Source: Patiria miniata (taxonomy: Eukaryota > Echinodermata > Asteroidea > Valvatida > Asterinidae). From it: 64,000 nt of DNA. Location of the stretch: contig NW_024037051.1 of the NCBI RefSeq assembly GCF_015706575.1, positions 15,349,016-15,413,015 on the forward strand. Reading direction: 5' to 3'. This document shows, piece by piece, positions 23,264 through 34,420 of this stretch; position 1 is the first letter of the stretch; the number at the start of each line of letters is the position of its first letter. A program made the position numbers and the translations under genes. The notes beneath the pieces were generated by a model. It saw only the letters and a program-made list of their open reading frames with translations. It was not told the origin of the DNA and searched no databases.

Positions 23264-25309
23264 CAAGAGACAATTCCTCATTCGGAGAGAGAGAGAGAGA
23301 GACAGTTTGTAGTGACTATCAAACCAGTCATGCTTTGAGTATGTACATGTATTTATTTATCATTATTTATTGGTTGCATTCGACTTGAAATCGTGTGCAG
23401 CGACATCCCCACCATTTAACTTGTTGTGTTTTAATGAATGTTTGATGGAGAATTAATTTAAATATATTAATATAGGAAGAAAAGAAGCTTGTATATATGG
23501 TTATTAAAGCAAAGAGTTTATGGTACAAGTATACCTGTTGGTTGTGGATAAAAGACAACTTTTCTTGTTTCGTTTTGGTTAAGTTCTGTTCTTCAAATTC
23601 TGACAATGTTTCCAAAGTGAATGAGAATACGCTCACTTGTTTCAAACTGTGTCAATGCACTCGTTGATAGTTTTTTGAGTTTTTGCTTCAGATTTGGGAG
23701 ACGACACTACACTGTCTCAAAGTTCTTTACTAAAAATACTTTGTTTAATTTGACTCGGTATTTTAAAAATGTCTACTCACATTGAGTACAAAATGTCTTC
23801 TTTTTTTTAGTAGTACATGCACCACACATCGTCAGAACTGTTGTGTTAATGCCTTTAAGAACCCACGGCAATTTTGTTCTCAATTTTGGTGTTTAATCTG
23901 AACATTTCTACACAGGCATAGAAGGCCTAACATGTGCATCGTGTTCTGTTTTGTCACAAGTTAATTTGCCAAGTTTGTTTTATTTCTGTGGTTCCAGAAA
24001 ACAACTTCAACTAGGCAAAAGCTGACATTTAAAACAACTTTAATGGTTATATTAATGTTCATCCACTAAACTAAAGCATCTTCCCACTGTTTGATGTACA
24101 GTGTACAGGTTTTGCTGTTAAGCAATGCATGCGCAGCTGTATGTCCATCGAAGAAAAAAACAGTTTATTTTTGTTTGGCTGTTTTTGCCAGAATTGTTAC
24201 TTTCTTGAAAATTCGACTGCTTAACAGTCTGGTGAGCATATTCAATTGTGATCTTAACAAAGTAATACATTCATGTTCCCTCTTTGCCTACGCGCACAAA
24301 AGGAATGTTTGGGGGGTAGTTCCGGGGTATTTTGTCTGGTTTTCTGGGAACAGTGATCCTTTTGTTGATTTGTGGCACATCGTGGAACATTTTTAACTTC
24401 ATGTACAAACAACACATTTTCATGTGCCAGACTGTGAAACTTACAGATCACTCTAGTTATTAATAGCATTTATGTTTACCCCATTTGTTCCCTTTTTTAA
24501 TGGATTCAGTGTGTACTGAAGTTCTCAATTTAAAAAAAAATTGACAATATCTAGCGACGATATCAACTTTGTTTACATCCATGTTTATATACGTAGATTC
24601 ACATTATTAGTTGTAATATTTTCTTAACTAAACATTCATTGTTCTTTGTAATATCTGATGACTGCCCCCAAAAATTACAAAAAAAGTAAAAGGCCTTACA
24701 CCCCTGTAATTGCAAAACCAAACAAACAATTGCATTTTTTGAGACATGATTTAGAAATTTTCTCTGAAAAGGCTTCAAACTCATGTCGAAATCTGACGAA
24801 AAGCTTATTTTCCCCACTAATTGTCAAAATATCTCGAAGGATCATATTTCTGTTGATGGCAATTACCTTAATGGAAATTGTGTCTGATCGTGTGACTTCG
24901 TGTCCATGCAAAAAACAATTTAGTAAAATGGTTGGTCTTTTTCCCACCGTGTTCTCTATTATGTTTGAACCGGGCTTTTCTGTTTCATTTTCTTTCCTAG
25001 TTGTCTCGAGGACATAAACCACTGTATGTCAGTTCAGATTTTTTACAAATGACTGGGTTTTTGTAACAAACATCGGGATGCATGTGAATATTATAAAAAG
25101 TGAACATTAAAAAGATCAAACATTTGACGAAATAAAAGTTGGGCTGAAAAGAGTTTATTTTGATTTAGTTGTTCAGTGTTACATGTACAGAGGAATTGAT
25201 ACTTCTTTTTAAAGTTTTTTAAAGCGAACTTTGAATACTTTTTTATTTCCCCCCCCCCCCCCTGTTTTTCTTTGATATCTCTCAATGTTCATGCGTCATG
25301 GTTTCATCT

Positions 25310-25352
25310 AAAAGAAATAAATTTTGCATTGCATTGAATTGAATTGAATGAA
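25310..25352 (+). repeat. Retroposon-type tail (TTGAA)n
   Basis: AAATAAATTTTGCATTGCATTGAATTGAATTGAATG is the kind of short-period tail left by LINE or SINE insertion, and a similar tail occurs at 53755-53783. The body upstream is not recognisable. Confidence 0.4.
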
Positions 25353-25834
25353 ATAATTAAAAACCCTGTTAAAAAAAATACCTCAAATAATTTTGGAATC
25401 ACAACAATGAAACTCTCACTGCCTCTAATGTTGAAACAAAGTAATTTTTTTTGCCATGTAATTTAGACAAAGACGACCATGAATGCTAAATAAAGACAAG
25501 GATCTTTGTGTTGTTTTGGGGTTTCAGCAGAACCGAAAATACAGCCCGGCCTTGCCAGTAATGACTAGCACAAGTCTGGATGGCCTTGCGCAGAAATCAG
25601 ACGGCCCTTATTATTTTTTTTTATGCGCCCTGCAGTAATCAACATCTGGCCTTGTTGTTAGCGTAGCTGGGACTAACAGTAATGACCTTGGCAGGCTGAC
25701 GTCCTTGAGTGCTTCATCGTCCTTGGAAGAGAGAGAGAGTCAGCCATGTGTTTTTTCCCTCCCTTTCTATTTTTCTAAAACATTATTTTTTCTTTCTGTC
25801 TATGGGAACAAGGTTGTCCTTGCTTGTGCCTGCC

Positions 25835-26032
25835 TCTGATTGGTTCCCTCGTCCGAGGCCAGCCCCGGTTGACCAATCACGGAGCAGGACTCAGGGACGG
25901 GGCATTGATTTACCGGTTGTTGCATTTTGTTGTTTTTTTTGGTTGGCATTCGTTCCCATCCCTCGGTGTATTTTTAGTGTCCGCTCACTCCGCGCGCCGC
26001 GCTTGTTTGGACTGTTTCAGGCAAGCGTGAGT
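25835..26032 (+). promoter_or_regulatory. Candidate internal promoter with inverted CCAAT pair and splice donor
   Basis: TGATTGGTTCC (25837) and TTGACCAATCA (about 25869) form a divergent CCAAT pair. About 100 bases downstream is a CpG-rich patch (CCGCGCGCCGCGC). GCAAGC|GTGAGTAAG then gives a strong donor at 26027. A non-coding first exon spliced to 27699 would fit. No continuous coding frame with an ATG joins in the right phase. Regulatory inference only. Confidence 0.28.
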
Positions 26033-26996
26033 AAGCCTAGCCCCGTGTTTGTACATCTCGGTTGTTAGAACAGTTTGGCCTTGGTTTGATGGGAGTAAAA
26101 ACAGCAGGGGTTATTGGTAATCTTAGTCAGGGGATGAATCCCCGAGAGCAAGTTTATGGGCTCCCCGGGGAACAATGCATAGAAATAATTTGATTTTGAG
26201 TAGCATATGTTTGTTTTTGTCCATTGCCACGCAAGTCAATCATAATCATTGTCAGTGGGTTTTTAATTTCCTCATCTGCTGACTGTATCAGATGAAATTC
26301 TAAACAGAAATCGGAATAGATTTTTTAAATTTTTCAGCATTCCTTCCAATTTTGTTTCAAAAAAAAAATTAGAAATTCAGCCAGGTAATTCTACCTCTGG
26401 ATATTGACTAACATGGAATAATCTGACCATAGAGCAATGCCACCCCAATGGGGGCTGAGAGTTGCTGAAGACTGTAAAACTTTATCCTCTATCTCCTGAC
26501 TCGCATTTTGTGCCTGCTTTCATTTTGTCCCTCAAGTTCGCCAGGAACAAGCAATATCCCCAATATAACGTGAGTTAACAAAGAAGGTTTTTTTCAAGGG
26601 TCTACAGTTTTCAAAGAGTGGTCTCTTTTATGTTTCTACTAGGTTGTCCTTCGTGTGTGTGTGTGTGTGGGGGGGGGGGGGTGTGATAGACCGTTGAGGT
26701 TAGTCCATCGTGCGTGCAGGGCCCAGACAATGCACACAATGCGCACCAGTGTGCAGCATCTTCTTGAAATTAATCACTTGAAATTAATTAGTCATGGTAC
26801 CACACCATGCTTAATTAGACACACAAGATGTACGACCGGGCTGCAGCAATAATGGATCATCTGTTTATTCTTCTTTCTTTCTTATTTTTTGTTTAATCGT
26901 GACACTCGGCGAATGACGCACAGGGATGACATGATGGGTAAACATTTGTGCTATGCACTGAGTAACATTGGACAGTTGATTGACAGACTCTTTCGG

Positions 26997-27271
26997 CATG
27001 GGCGTCGCCAGGATTTTTTCTTGGGGGGGGGGGCAAAGCACATTTTTTCCCAAAAAAATCCCTATTTTTTCCCAGCATTTTCCCAATTGATCATTTTTGG
27101 AGGGTGGAAAGGGATATTTGCCCCCCCCCCCCACCACCCATTAAATTAGCAAATATTAAATATGATTTCGCCCCTCTTTTTCTTTTTCTTTTTCCTTTTT
27201 TTGTGTTTTTTTTGTGGTGCTCGTCAAGGGGGGGGGGAGACAAGCCCCCCCCCCCCCTCGTGATGCCCATG
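26997..27271. mobile_element. Non-autonomous DNA transposon, CATGGGCGTCGCC family, copy 1
   Basis: The ends are CATGGGCGTCGCCAGG (left) and, reverse-complemented, CATGGGCATCACGAGG (right), each followed by long G tracts. The 8 bases outside the left end (TCTTTCGG) and the right end (TCCTTCGG) match at 7 of 8, a target-site duplication. Inverted ends plus an 8-bp duplication point to a hAT-type transposase as the mobiliser. The interior is G/C and T homopolymer-rich and non-coding. Confidence 0.7.
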
Positions 27272-27698
27272 TCCTTCGGTATCTCAATAAAGCATTGTTT
27301 GATTCAGGTCAGAAGCGACATGTCTAATGACAAAAGATCTGATTTTGTGATTGAAATTGACGTCGCTTCCTCAAAAGACTGAGATTTTGGGATTTCTCAT
27401 TTGTTATTTGATCAAATGCATGTATCGCATCTTTCCAATTCAAAGTTGTAACCTTAACATGTGTTAAGTCTGAGATTTGGATGATTTTCCTCTGAAATGA
27501 GAGAGATAAACATTCTTTCATAGGAAAATCTGAAAGCTTTAGCCTTTAACATATGGCATCATCATGATGAATGAAACTGTTTTTTTTTTTTGGTTCCTAT
27601 ATTTCTAGATGAACAAATGTGTTGTGGAAACAAACAAAATAATAACAGTGCACATTCGTTAATATCTGTCTCTGTTCTGTTTCTCTGTTTGTGTACAG

Positions 27699-27940
27699 AT
27701 ATTCCAGGCTTGGTAGACCCCGCTATGGTGGAGACCCTTCAGAGCGAGGCCCAGCTGCGTCTGAGCGAGTACGTGGCGGCCACGCGGCCCCGGGACCCCT
27801 TGCGCTTTGCCCGGGTCCTGCTCAGTCTTCCCCCGCTGCGCAACATCCGCTCCCGCGTCATCAGCCAGCTCTTCTTCCGGGAGCTGATCGGCGGGGTGCC
27901 CATGGAGGACCTGCTGGAGCAGATGATGACGGCGCACTGA
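27699..27940 (+). CDS. NR0B-type nuclear receptor, terminal exon with LBD C-terminus
   Basis: A pyrimidine-rich acceptor ending GTGTACAG (27691-27698) opens a phase-1 exon. It encodes 80 residues starting (D)IPGLVDP and ending at TGA 27938-27940. RFARVLLSLPPLRNI (about 36-50) is helix 10. SQLFFRELIGGVPMEDLLEQ (about 56-75), continuing MM, covers the FFR..IG element and helix 12. The start at D(I/V/L)PGL, the 80-residue length, the SQLFFRxxIGxVxM phrase and the stop soon after helix 12 fit the single-intron 3' exon of DAX1/SHP better than NR2E (TLX/PNR), which is the alternative. The AF-2 core reads LLEQMM: Gln replaces the usual acidic residue. GC content and GC3 are far above those of the surrounding DNA and the 5' exon. 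An AATAAA at 28393 supports a terminal exon. Confidence 0.85.
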
Positions 27941-28420
27941 GGACATCACGAAGGGGGACTCGACGTCCTCGTTTCCTTCCCCTGACGTCCTCTGTTGAGA
28001 CGCGACGCTCTGGAGAAAAATCAGAGATTCATTCCAATGAGCGTTGGCAAGATGGCCATCTTGGGTTTGATGATTATTTATTTATTTGGGGCTATGACCT
28101 CCCAGACATGTTTCTATAGATGATGCATTTTTTGTTTAATCCTGCAGAAAGGAGGATATTTTTAAGAACACTGCTGTATTTCACTGTATTTCTTCAGGTT
28201 GATTTCTTGAAAAGTGTTAGCCATCCTGTGCCAACCTGTAGGTAGTCAACAACAATATCAACTCAGTAGAGAGTTGCACATCATATACTTTGATGAAAGA
28301 CAGCCTAGGTTCTGAAAGTTCTCAATTTGTTTCCATGAAAATTATTTTTAAAAAAACAAAAAAAAATAGAACTTTAGACGGAAAAGGAAACCAATAAAGT
28401 TTGTAACTGGGAGGTCAAGT
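27941..28420 (+). other. 3' UTR of the NR0B-type gene
   Basis: After the TGA the sequence falls rapidly to AT-rich composition and reaches CCAATAAAGT, with a canonical AATAAA at 28393-28398, about 450 bases downstream. The cleavage site is inferred to lie 15-30 bases further on. Confidence 0.6.
28393..28398 (+). terminator. Polyadenylation signal AATAAA
   Basis: Canonical hexamer in the expected position after the terminal coding exon, followed by T/G-rich sequence (AGTTTGTAAC). Confidence 0.6.
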
Positions 28421-31400
28421 GTCGCAAACCCAAGCTGTGCAAATTTCAAAACTCATTGGAATATATGCCAACTTTGAAGCCACCGAGTTTAATGACCAAC
28501 ATTTGTTACTTGAATTTAATTTAAAAAAAAATAACAACAAAAACAAATTGGAAGATACAAATGTGTACAAACTGCAAAGTGGAATTCATATTTTATGTGT
28601 ATAACAAAATTGTATCCTGCATTAATAATAGGGGGGAAGGAACTGGTTGGCCAGTCTATCATGTTCAATGTCATGTGAGAAATCTAAGATTGTAAAATCA
28701 GAGTTATTGCACAATGGTAATCCAAGAAAAAAATATGAGCACTCAAAACAAAACCACCTAAATGGAAAAACTGGGGAATTTGTTACCATTTTACTGAACG
28801 CAGTATTTTTTTTAATCGTGCATACTGTCGTCACATTATTGCATCCCTTTTGGATAGTAACCAGTTTGTTGTGTTGCACTTACGGTTGAGTTCAATAAGC
28901 CCGTTTGGTGTTTCAACTGTGCGTGCGTTGCGCACAATGATATGGGTCACATGTCATTCGGGATAATCAAATGCTCTTCGAAGGTGCATGAACGCGCAAG
29001 GAGACGATCGCGAGACGCTCGCGCGTTAATTACAAGCAGAATGGGTATTCGCCTAACATCGTGTAACATCGCGTCAGTGATTTTATCCTGAATGACCTTT
29101 GACCTGGACTACGTCATCGAGACACCGAACTGGCTTAATACATGTACTTTACTCATGCTTTTGCTGCACATAAGGACCAGGAAATGCAAAATGATCATAA
29201 ATGTTTCAATTATTTAACCAAGTTGGTTCTAACAAAAAAAAATCCTGCAAAACCCACCGTTTAATTAATGTAGCTCTCTTTACTCAATGCTCGTTATTCA
29301 AAGCAGACCAATTTACAGAATATATTTGCTAGAGAAAAAATAGAGATGTTCCACGTGTTCACTGAGCTTAATCATGGAAATTTAATTTGTTTTGTTTTGA
29401 AGTATTTGTCGTACACGCATAGTATTACAATTGTTTTTTGAGATACAAATCGCTGATTTTGATTTGATTTGATTTGATTGTATCAGATTCAAAAAAAAAG
29501 AAGAAGAAGAAAACTTAAGATGCTAACATTTATCTTTCAGAAGGTAAACAGAAGTCTAGATTGCAGCTGGTTCATCAGTCACCTCATTTGAAATTTTAAC
29601 TTTGGGAAAGATTGTTGCATCCTGACGCCACTTTTTTTCATCGTATATTATCTCAATGATGGTCAGTCATTGCACAAAAATGTCGAAAAGGCATGAATCT
29701 GGGACTGAGAAACATTTCCATTTTCCAATTTTGTTGAGAACATACTTTGAAAATGCAGTCGACTCTCCATAGACTTTGCACACGACGAAAGAAGTGGCGT
29801 CTGGATACTACTTTCTTTCCCGACTTTTTTTTTGGGGGGGGGGATGATGAGGAATCTTTGAAAATTTGGCTTTGGAAATCTATGCATACAGGTGATTTTA
29901 GAAAATGTTTATTTATTGATAGGGCCGTCAGAAGACAGGCTGCCGTATACTGTACAGTAAGACTACTCGATCTCTCCCACCTAAAGTTGTAATCAAGGCA
30001 AGCGATATGTACAGAGTTTTTAAAGTATTTGGAGTTTCTCAGAAAAAAAAAGTAAAACAGAGGATTACTTGATTAGTGTATGTATTTCGTGTTGTGTGTA
30101 ATTGTTGTTTTGGTCCGTTTTTTTTGTTTCAAATGGCTTAAAAGTCAGTGTTGTGCCAGTGTGGTCTGTGATGCTGTGATGATGACACTGTTCAAAATAG
30201 TGCCGTAATTTAAATTTAGGTAAAATATCTGGCTCAACGTTTACTCAGTGCCAGCAGGTTTCTAGTTACTAGAGATGCCGTACAGATTTGGAAGTAAAAG
30301 GAAGTCACATAATTGCTTTCTGGCTTTTTGTTTTAAATGTTTGTTTGTTCACATGTTAAATTGCAGCTTGACATGTTTCCACTTCCGTTTGAGTTCAGAC
30401 TACACACAGAACTTCTCGTTAATTATATTATGTTGTGAAGCAGATAATTTGAACAACAGGAAATGCACTGTGGCCTTGTCAGTGAACGCAAGGTTTTTCC
30501 CTTCGTCACCATGGTGACAGTAAAGAGATAAAAAAAATACAAGGGACACTGCAGTGACGATGTTCAGATATTGTTGTCGTAAAATGTGTGATTAGACAGA
30601 TTTGTTTCACTCATAGATTCTGCTTTTTCCACATGTTTTTACTTATCTTATTCAAATTCAAGAATTCACGATTGTTACATATTCCGTCAGCAATATGCCG
30701 CATTTTGTATAAGACGCTTTGCGATGTTTCAGTTTTGTTTTGCTTTCATATTTAGTAAAAAAAAAAACATCCAGTGTGTTGCTTGGAAAACGTTTCGAAA
30801 TTGAAAGATGTTTTCAAAAGTAATGAGTCTTAATAAAAAAGTATTGAGAAAGTTCCAAAAAGGGGACAGTTGTAAAAAGGAAGTGTTGTGGGTTATTTAT
30901 AAACCCAGATTATTTATTGCGATTAGTAAAGACTATTTATGATTGGAGGAAAAAAGTTAGTAAAAAATAATCAACAATTCTGCTCAATGCCTTATTTTTA
31001 TGTTTGTGTTTACAGTACAATGGAGTAGATACGCAAGACTTACAGAAACGTTTCTTGTATCACAAATGGATCAAAAGTTATTCTTCATTTTTTAGTACGT
31101 GTAAGATGCAGATTTTGTGTTTGAAAGCAAAGTAGGAAAGAGAACATGTCCTTTTACTGAAATATCGCTGCAGGCTTAAGACTAAGAGAACAATAATATT
31201 CCAAAATGGAGGGAATGAGGAAAAGATTGAGCGATAATAGTTCTCGAGTCAAGAAAGAAAAAAAAATCAGAACAGATATTTTTTTGTTGTTTAAACACCT
31301 GAGCCTCACTGAAATACTGCTTGTTTATTGTTTGTAGTTGTATTAATGAAACACAGATTATAGTGTATAAATATTTAAACTTAAGATTTTTTGCATTTTC

Positions 31401-32288
31401 CCCCGTTGTTAACAAAGACTTTCTGTGTTTGTTCGCCTGTAAATAAGTTCGAGAAGAGAATAGTTGGTTGTTTGTTTGTTCATATTTATTAACTTCACTT
31501 TGTCAACATTTATACTTTTACAAGACTCTACAAATGCACACCATAGTTTGTTTTTCAATGTCCTTTTTTTGTCAACTTTGTTATGAACCAGCAGAAATGG
31601 AATGGAGGAAATCAAGGTATCGCTTAAGTGGGTTGGGGGGGGGGGGAGGTGTTGATACACTCTTGTTCCCCATCTTTCCTGAATCTGGGTTACTGAACTA
31701 GAAGAGTCAAGATGCAATATTCAAGGCAAGATGACAGGTAGAATTCCCCACACACTCTCGACTATTAATCATTAACCAAGTACAGATAATTTATTTCTTG
31801 AATCGGGTACAGGTTAGTAGTGCTCTGATGCCCCCCCCCCCCCTTCAGCTTGTTTGATAATAATTTTCCCTTTCTCATAAAACTAAGATCCCTATTTTCA
31901 AGTTCAAAAAAGAAGACAAAGTCATTTGTAAATACGTAGCACTAGTTCAAACTAGTTCAATAGTATATTGGACTTTTAAACATAAAAGTATTGTCTGTAA
32001 TAACTCAGTAATTTTTTTTTTATTTCTTATTTTTGAAATCACTTCGTGATGTAACAGCCAAACAAGGCGAGATCCTGTTGCTTAAGGGAAAACCATTTGA
32101 TTGGTTGATCACTGTGGATTTTGTTTACTTTTTTTGTGCAAACAGAAATTCTTGTGTCTGCGTGTTGTTGTAAGGCTTTATTCTTTGTGTCGTTGGTGAA
32201 AAATAAAATCAGACAACAGAACTGTACAAAACAAGAACTTGACTCTTGTGCTTGTTAAAGTTGCTGTTCATGTCATAGCTTATTGCCA
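28421..32288. other. AT-rich intergenic or extended 3' UTR, no gene seen
   Basis: Frames are short. (GATTT)n at about 29456-29477, GAA repeats at 29498-29511, G tracts at 29834-29842 and 31635-31646 and a C tract at about 31832-31843 are present. A later AATAAA near 32201 leaves room for longer 3' UTR isoforms. Confidence 0.45.
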
Positions 32289-32737
32289 TACATGGTTCCT
32301 CCCCCACCCCTAAAAAAGTGCACTGCAGATAACCTTTAATTTCTCAAAAACTACTTAACTTGATAATTTCATCTTGATGGAGCATATTAATTATACTCTT
32401 GTGTATAATCAGTGAAAATGCCATGGAAATCCGTTCTTGCAAACTAGAGATCTAACAGATTGTAAAAGGCTGCATCAGATTGTCATGGGCCTTTTTACTC
32501 GGATGTAAATGAAGCTAACTGTGTAAATTCCATCCCGTTGGAATGGGTGAAAAACCTATAGCCATTTATAATATGTTAGATTTCTGGTGTGCATCAACGG
32601 AGTTCCTTGGCTTTTTTAACTGAATATACACACAGAGTGTAAATGATATGCTCCACCCAAGATGAAATACTCATGCTAAGTAGTTTTTGAGCAATTAAAG
32701 GATATCTGCTTGCACAACTTTTTGGGGACACCCTGTA
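32289..32737. mobile_element. Tc1/mariner-like MITE with TACAGGGTGTCCCC end
   Basis: The right end, reverse-complemented, reads TACAGGGTGTCCCCAAAAAG and continues GCAGATATCCTTTAATTGCT. The left end has the matching inverted sequence from about 32310 (AAAAAGTGCACTGCAGATAA, then CTCAAAAACTACTTAAC and ATTTCATCTTG). The inverted repeats are about 90 bases and imperfect, with the left terminus decayed (TACATGGTTCCTCCCCC). Flanking TA on both sides fits Tc1/mariner target preference. Confidence 0.7.
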
Positions 32738-33020
32738 TTGCGTGCAGTGTGGGGAATTTTCTGTTAGAACAATTGGGAAAGACAAAACGGGTCTCTTTAT
32801 TGGGGCTCTTTTTTGGGGGGGGGGGAGGCGACACAAACACGGTTAACTCCATTTCTACCTGACAAGAAGCCTATTTGAGTTGCATGATACCAAAACTATC
32901 AAATTGTGCACGTGTCGACCAAAATTTGGATATCGTTGTGATTTGAAATTGGGCAGAAGTTATCTCTATACACAAATGATTACATTGCTGGCAGTGAGAG
33001 TCATCTTTTGTTCTACGTCG
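32738..33020. other. Intergenic, no gene seen
   Basis: Short stretch with a G tract at 32815-32825; nothing coding recognised. Confidence 0.4.
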
Positions 33021-33030
33021 TGTGGGTGAT

Positions 33031-33290
33031 GTGCGCATGCGGGAACTTCAAGGACAAGTGATATTTTTTACCACAGACCCTTTTTGCTCTGCTATAGGTA
33101 CGTACGCCATGTTAAAAACAAACCAAGCTAGTTTTCCTTCATGATGTCAGTAAAATTATTAATCTTATGTTTCATATGATTTTCCTAAACTTTCTTGTTT
33201 CCAAAATGGAACATTATTTAAAATTACTTCCGGCTTCTTCGAACAATCGGTGACTGGGGTAAAACCGCGCAGGAATTCAAACAAAATGGC
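33031..33290 (+). promoter_or_regulatory. Housekeeping-type promoter-like segment (NRF1-like and ETS-like sites)
   Basis: TGCGCATGCGG at 33032 is a near-perfect NRF1 half-palindrome pair and ACTTCCGGC at about 33227 is an ETS site. About 60 bases downstream comes AAAATGGCCGAC, an ATG in good Kozak context. It opens a 28-codon frame (MADTFEECQFQV...) that ends in TAG near 33370. A strong donor, G|GTAAGT, follows at about 33456. Together these resemble a transcription start and first exon, but no downstream exon can be recognised. Confidence 0.3.
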
Positions 33291-33809
33291 CGACACGTTT
33301 GAGGAGTGCCAATTTCAAGTTCTCGTCTTCAGGACAAAAGTGAATTCGCCATTTTCTCTCCGTTTGTTATAGTTTTATTATTTGACTAGTCATGAATACT
33401 AGGCCAAAAACAGCAACAGTGCCTGACACACTTTGCATACATGACTGGCCTTGACGGTAAGTTTATTGTACTCTTTTTTTAATTAACTGAGACCATCGGT
33501 TGTTCGAATTTCAGATTAATGACGGTATACTGCATCTAGTAATCAACCATGGCCTAATTTTGTAATGGGGCAATTGACTTTCCCACTAAGTGTCACTTGT
33601 ATGCATGATGGGCATAGAAACCTGGATAGTGTTGGCATCATGTAATGTATTAATGGGTTTTTCTATGAAGTTATCTGGACTGTATTTATAATTTAATGAG
33701 CGAAAAATGAGTTCTCTTTCTGTGTAGAAAATGCATGAAAATAATTGGGCCTAGGCCCTAAATCCCGGCATTCGCCGACAAAATGCGCGATTTAGGCCTG
33801 TAGTGGAGT

Positions 33810-34394
33810 CCCCTAACGTGGCGCACTTCGGCGTTTCCCCCAACTTTCCTCACAGTGTTGCCAAACGTCTTTGTTGAGAAACTTCAAATTCATTGATTCA
33901 GTTAAACAATGATACTTTACCTGCATAACGCTTGCTGTTGAGCCTTTCGTGAACAGTTTCAGTGTCATGAAATTAAGTCCAAAATTCAAAAGCGGTGGCG
34001 TCCGGAAATTGGGCACAAATTTGGCTGTGTGTTCCCTAATGTGGCGCAGTTGAGTAAATCCCAAGTTTAAACATTTAAACATTTCTTTAAAGTTGATAAA
34101 TTCTGATAAACCATTATTTATCTCTACTTACATACGCAACAAGAAATTTGTCAGAAAATTATTTCATTTTTGGGCGCATTTTCAAAGGGTTCACTGTGCA
34201 CTTTGAAAATAAAATCAGAAAATCATGCCAAAATGTATTTCTCTGCTGACTTTGTAACGGGTAGGTAAACTCACGATTTATGAAAGGGAATGAATAGAGC
34301 TTGATGAAATTTCACTTACTGTGAAATTTCACGAGAAACTTTTGCTCTAGCAAGGCGCTTGAGGCGAAAAATCAAAGTGCGCCACGTTTAGGGG
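33810..34394. mobile_element. GTGGCGCACTT-family MITE, copy 1
   Basis: The left end CCCCTAACGTGGCGCACTT is matched by AAAGTGCGCCACGTTTAGGGG at the right end as a terminal inverted repeat of about 20 bases. A third, internal copy (TTCCCTAATGTGGCGCA) lies near 34027. The body aligns over its whole length with 54846-55448. No coding capacity is seen. Confidence 0.7.
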
Positions 34395-34420
34395 CCGCGC
34401 CTCGTTAGGGAACATCAACA

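Larger units (their letters stand above)
23264..27698. other. Interval between the two NR0B exons; LBD core not found
   Basis: This AT-rich interval begins with a (GA)n run at 23285-23301 and 3'-UTR-like sequence with ATTAAA near 23504. No frame shows an LBD signature (W..LF.L..AQ or similar), and no long GC-rich exon like the 27.7-kb one is present. It contains a candidate CCAAT pair (25839-25877), a LINE/SINE-like (GAATT)n tail at about 25317-25350, a (GT)n-(G)n tract at 26655-26682 and an 8-bp-TSD element at 26997-27271. Confidence 0.55.

Noticed and set aside
24658..25017. 119-codon frame between the NR0B exons, considered as the missing LBD
   Set aside because: It lacks LBD signatures (no W..LF.L..AQ, no helix 3-5 pattern) and is AT-rich.
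25535..25625. GLAQ-containing frame (SLDGLAQKSDGPYYF) considered as an LBD helix 5 exon
   Set aside because: Only the LAQ triplet matches; upstream helix 3-4 residues and the Trp are absent and the frame soon ends.
25709..26068. 119-codon frame over the GC-rich patch
   Set aside because: Hydrophobic low-information sequence; the region is better explained as promoter-like with CCAAT boxes.
27699..27940. Assignment of the terminal LBD exon to NR2E (TLX/PNR) instead of NR0B
   Set aside because: Helix 10 similarity exists, but the DIPGL start, the SQLFFRxxIGxVxM phrase and the nearby LXXLL/C-x-C exon favour NR0B. Kept as the main alternative.
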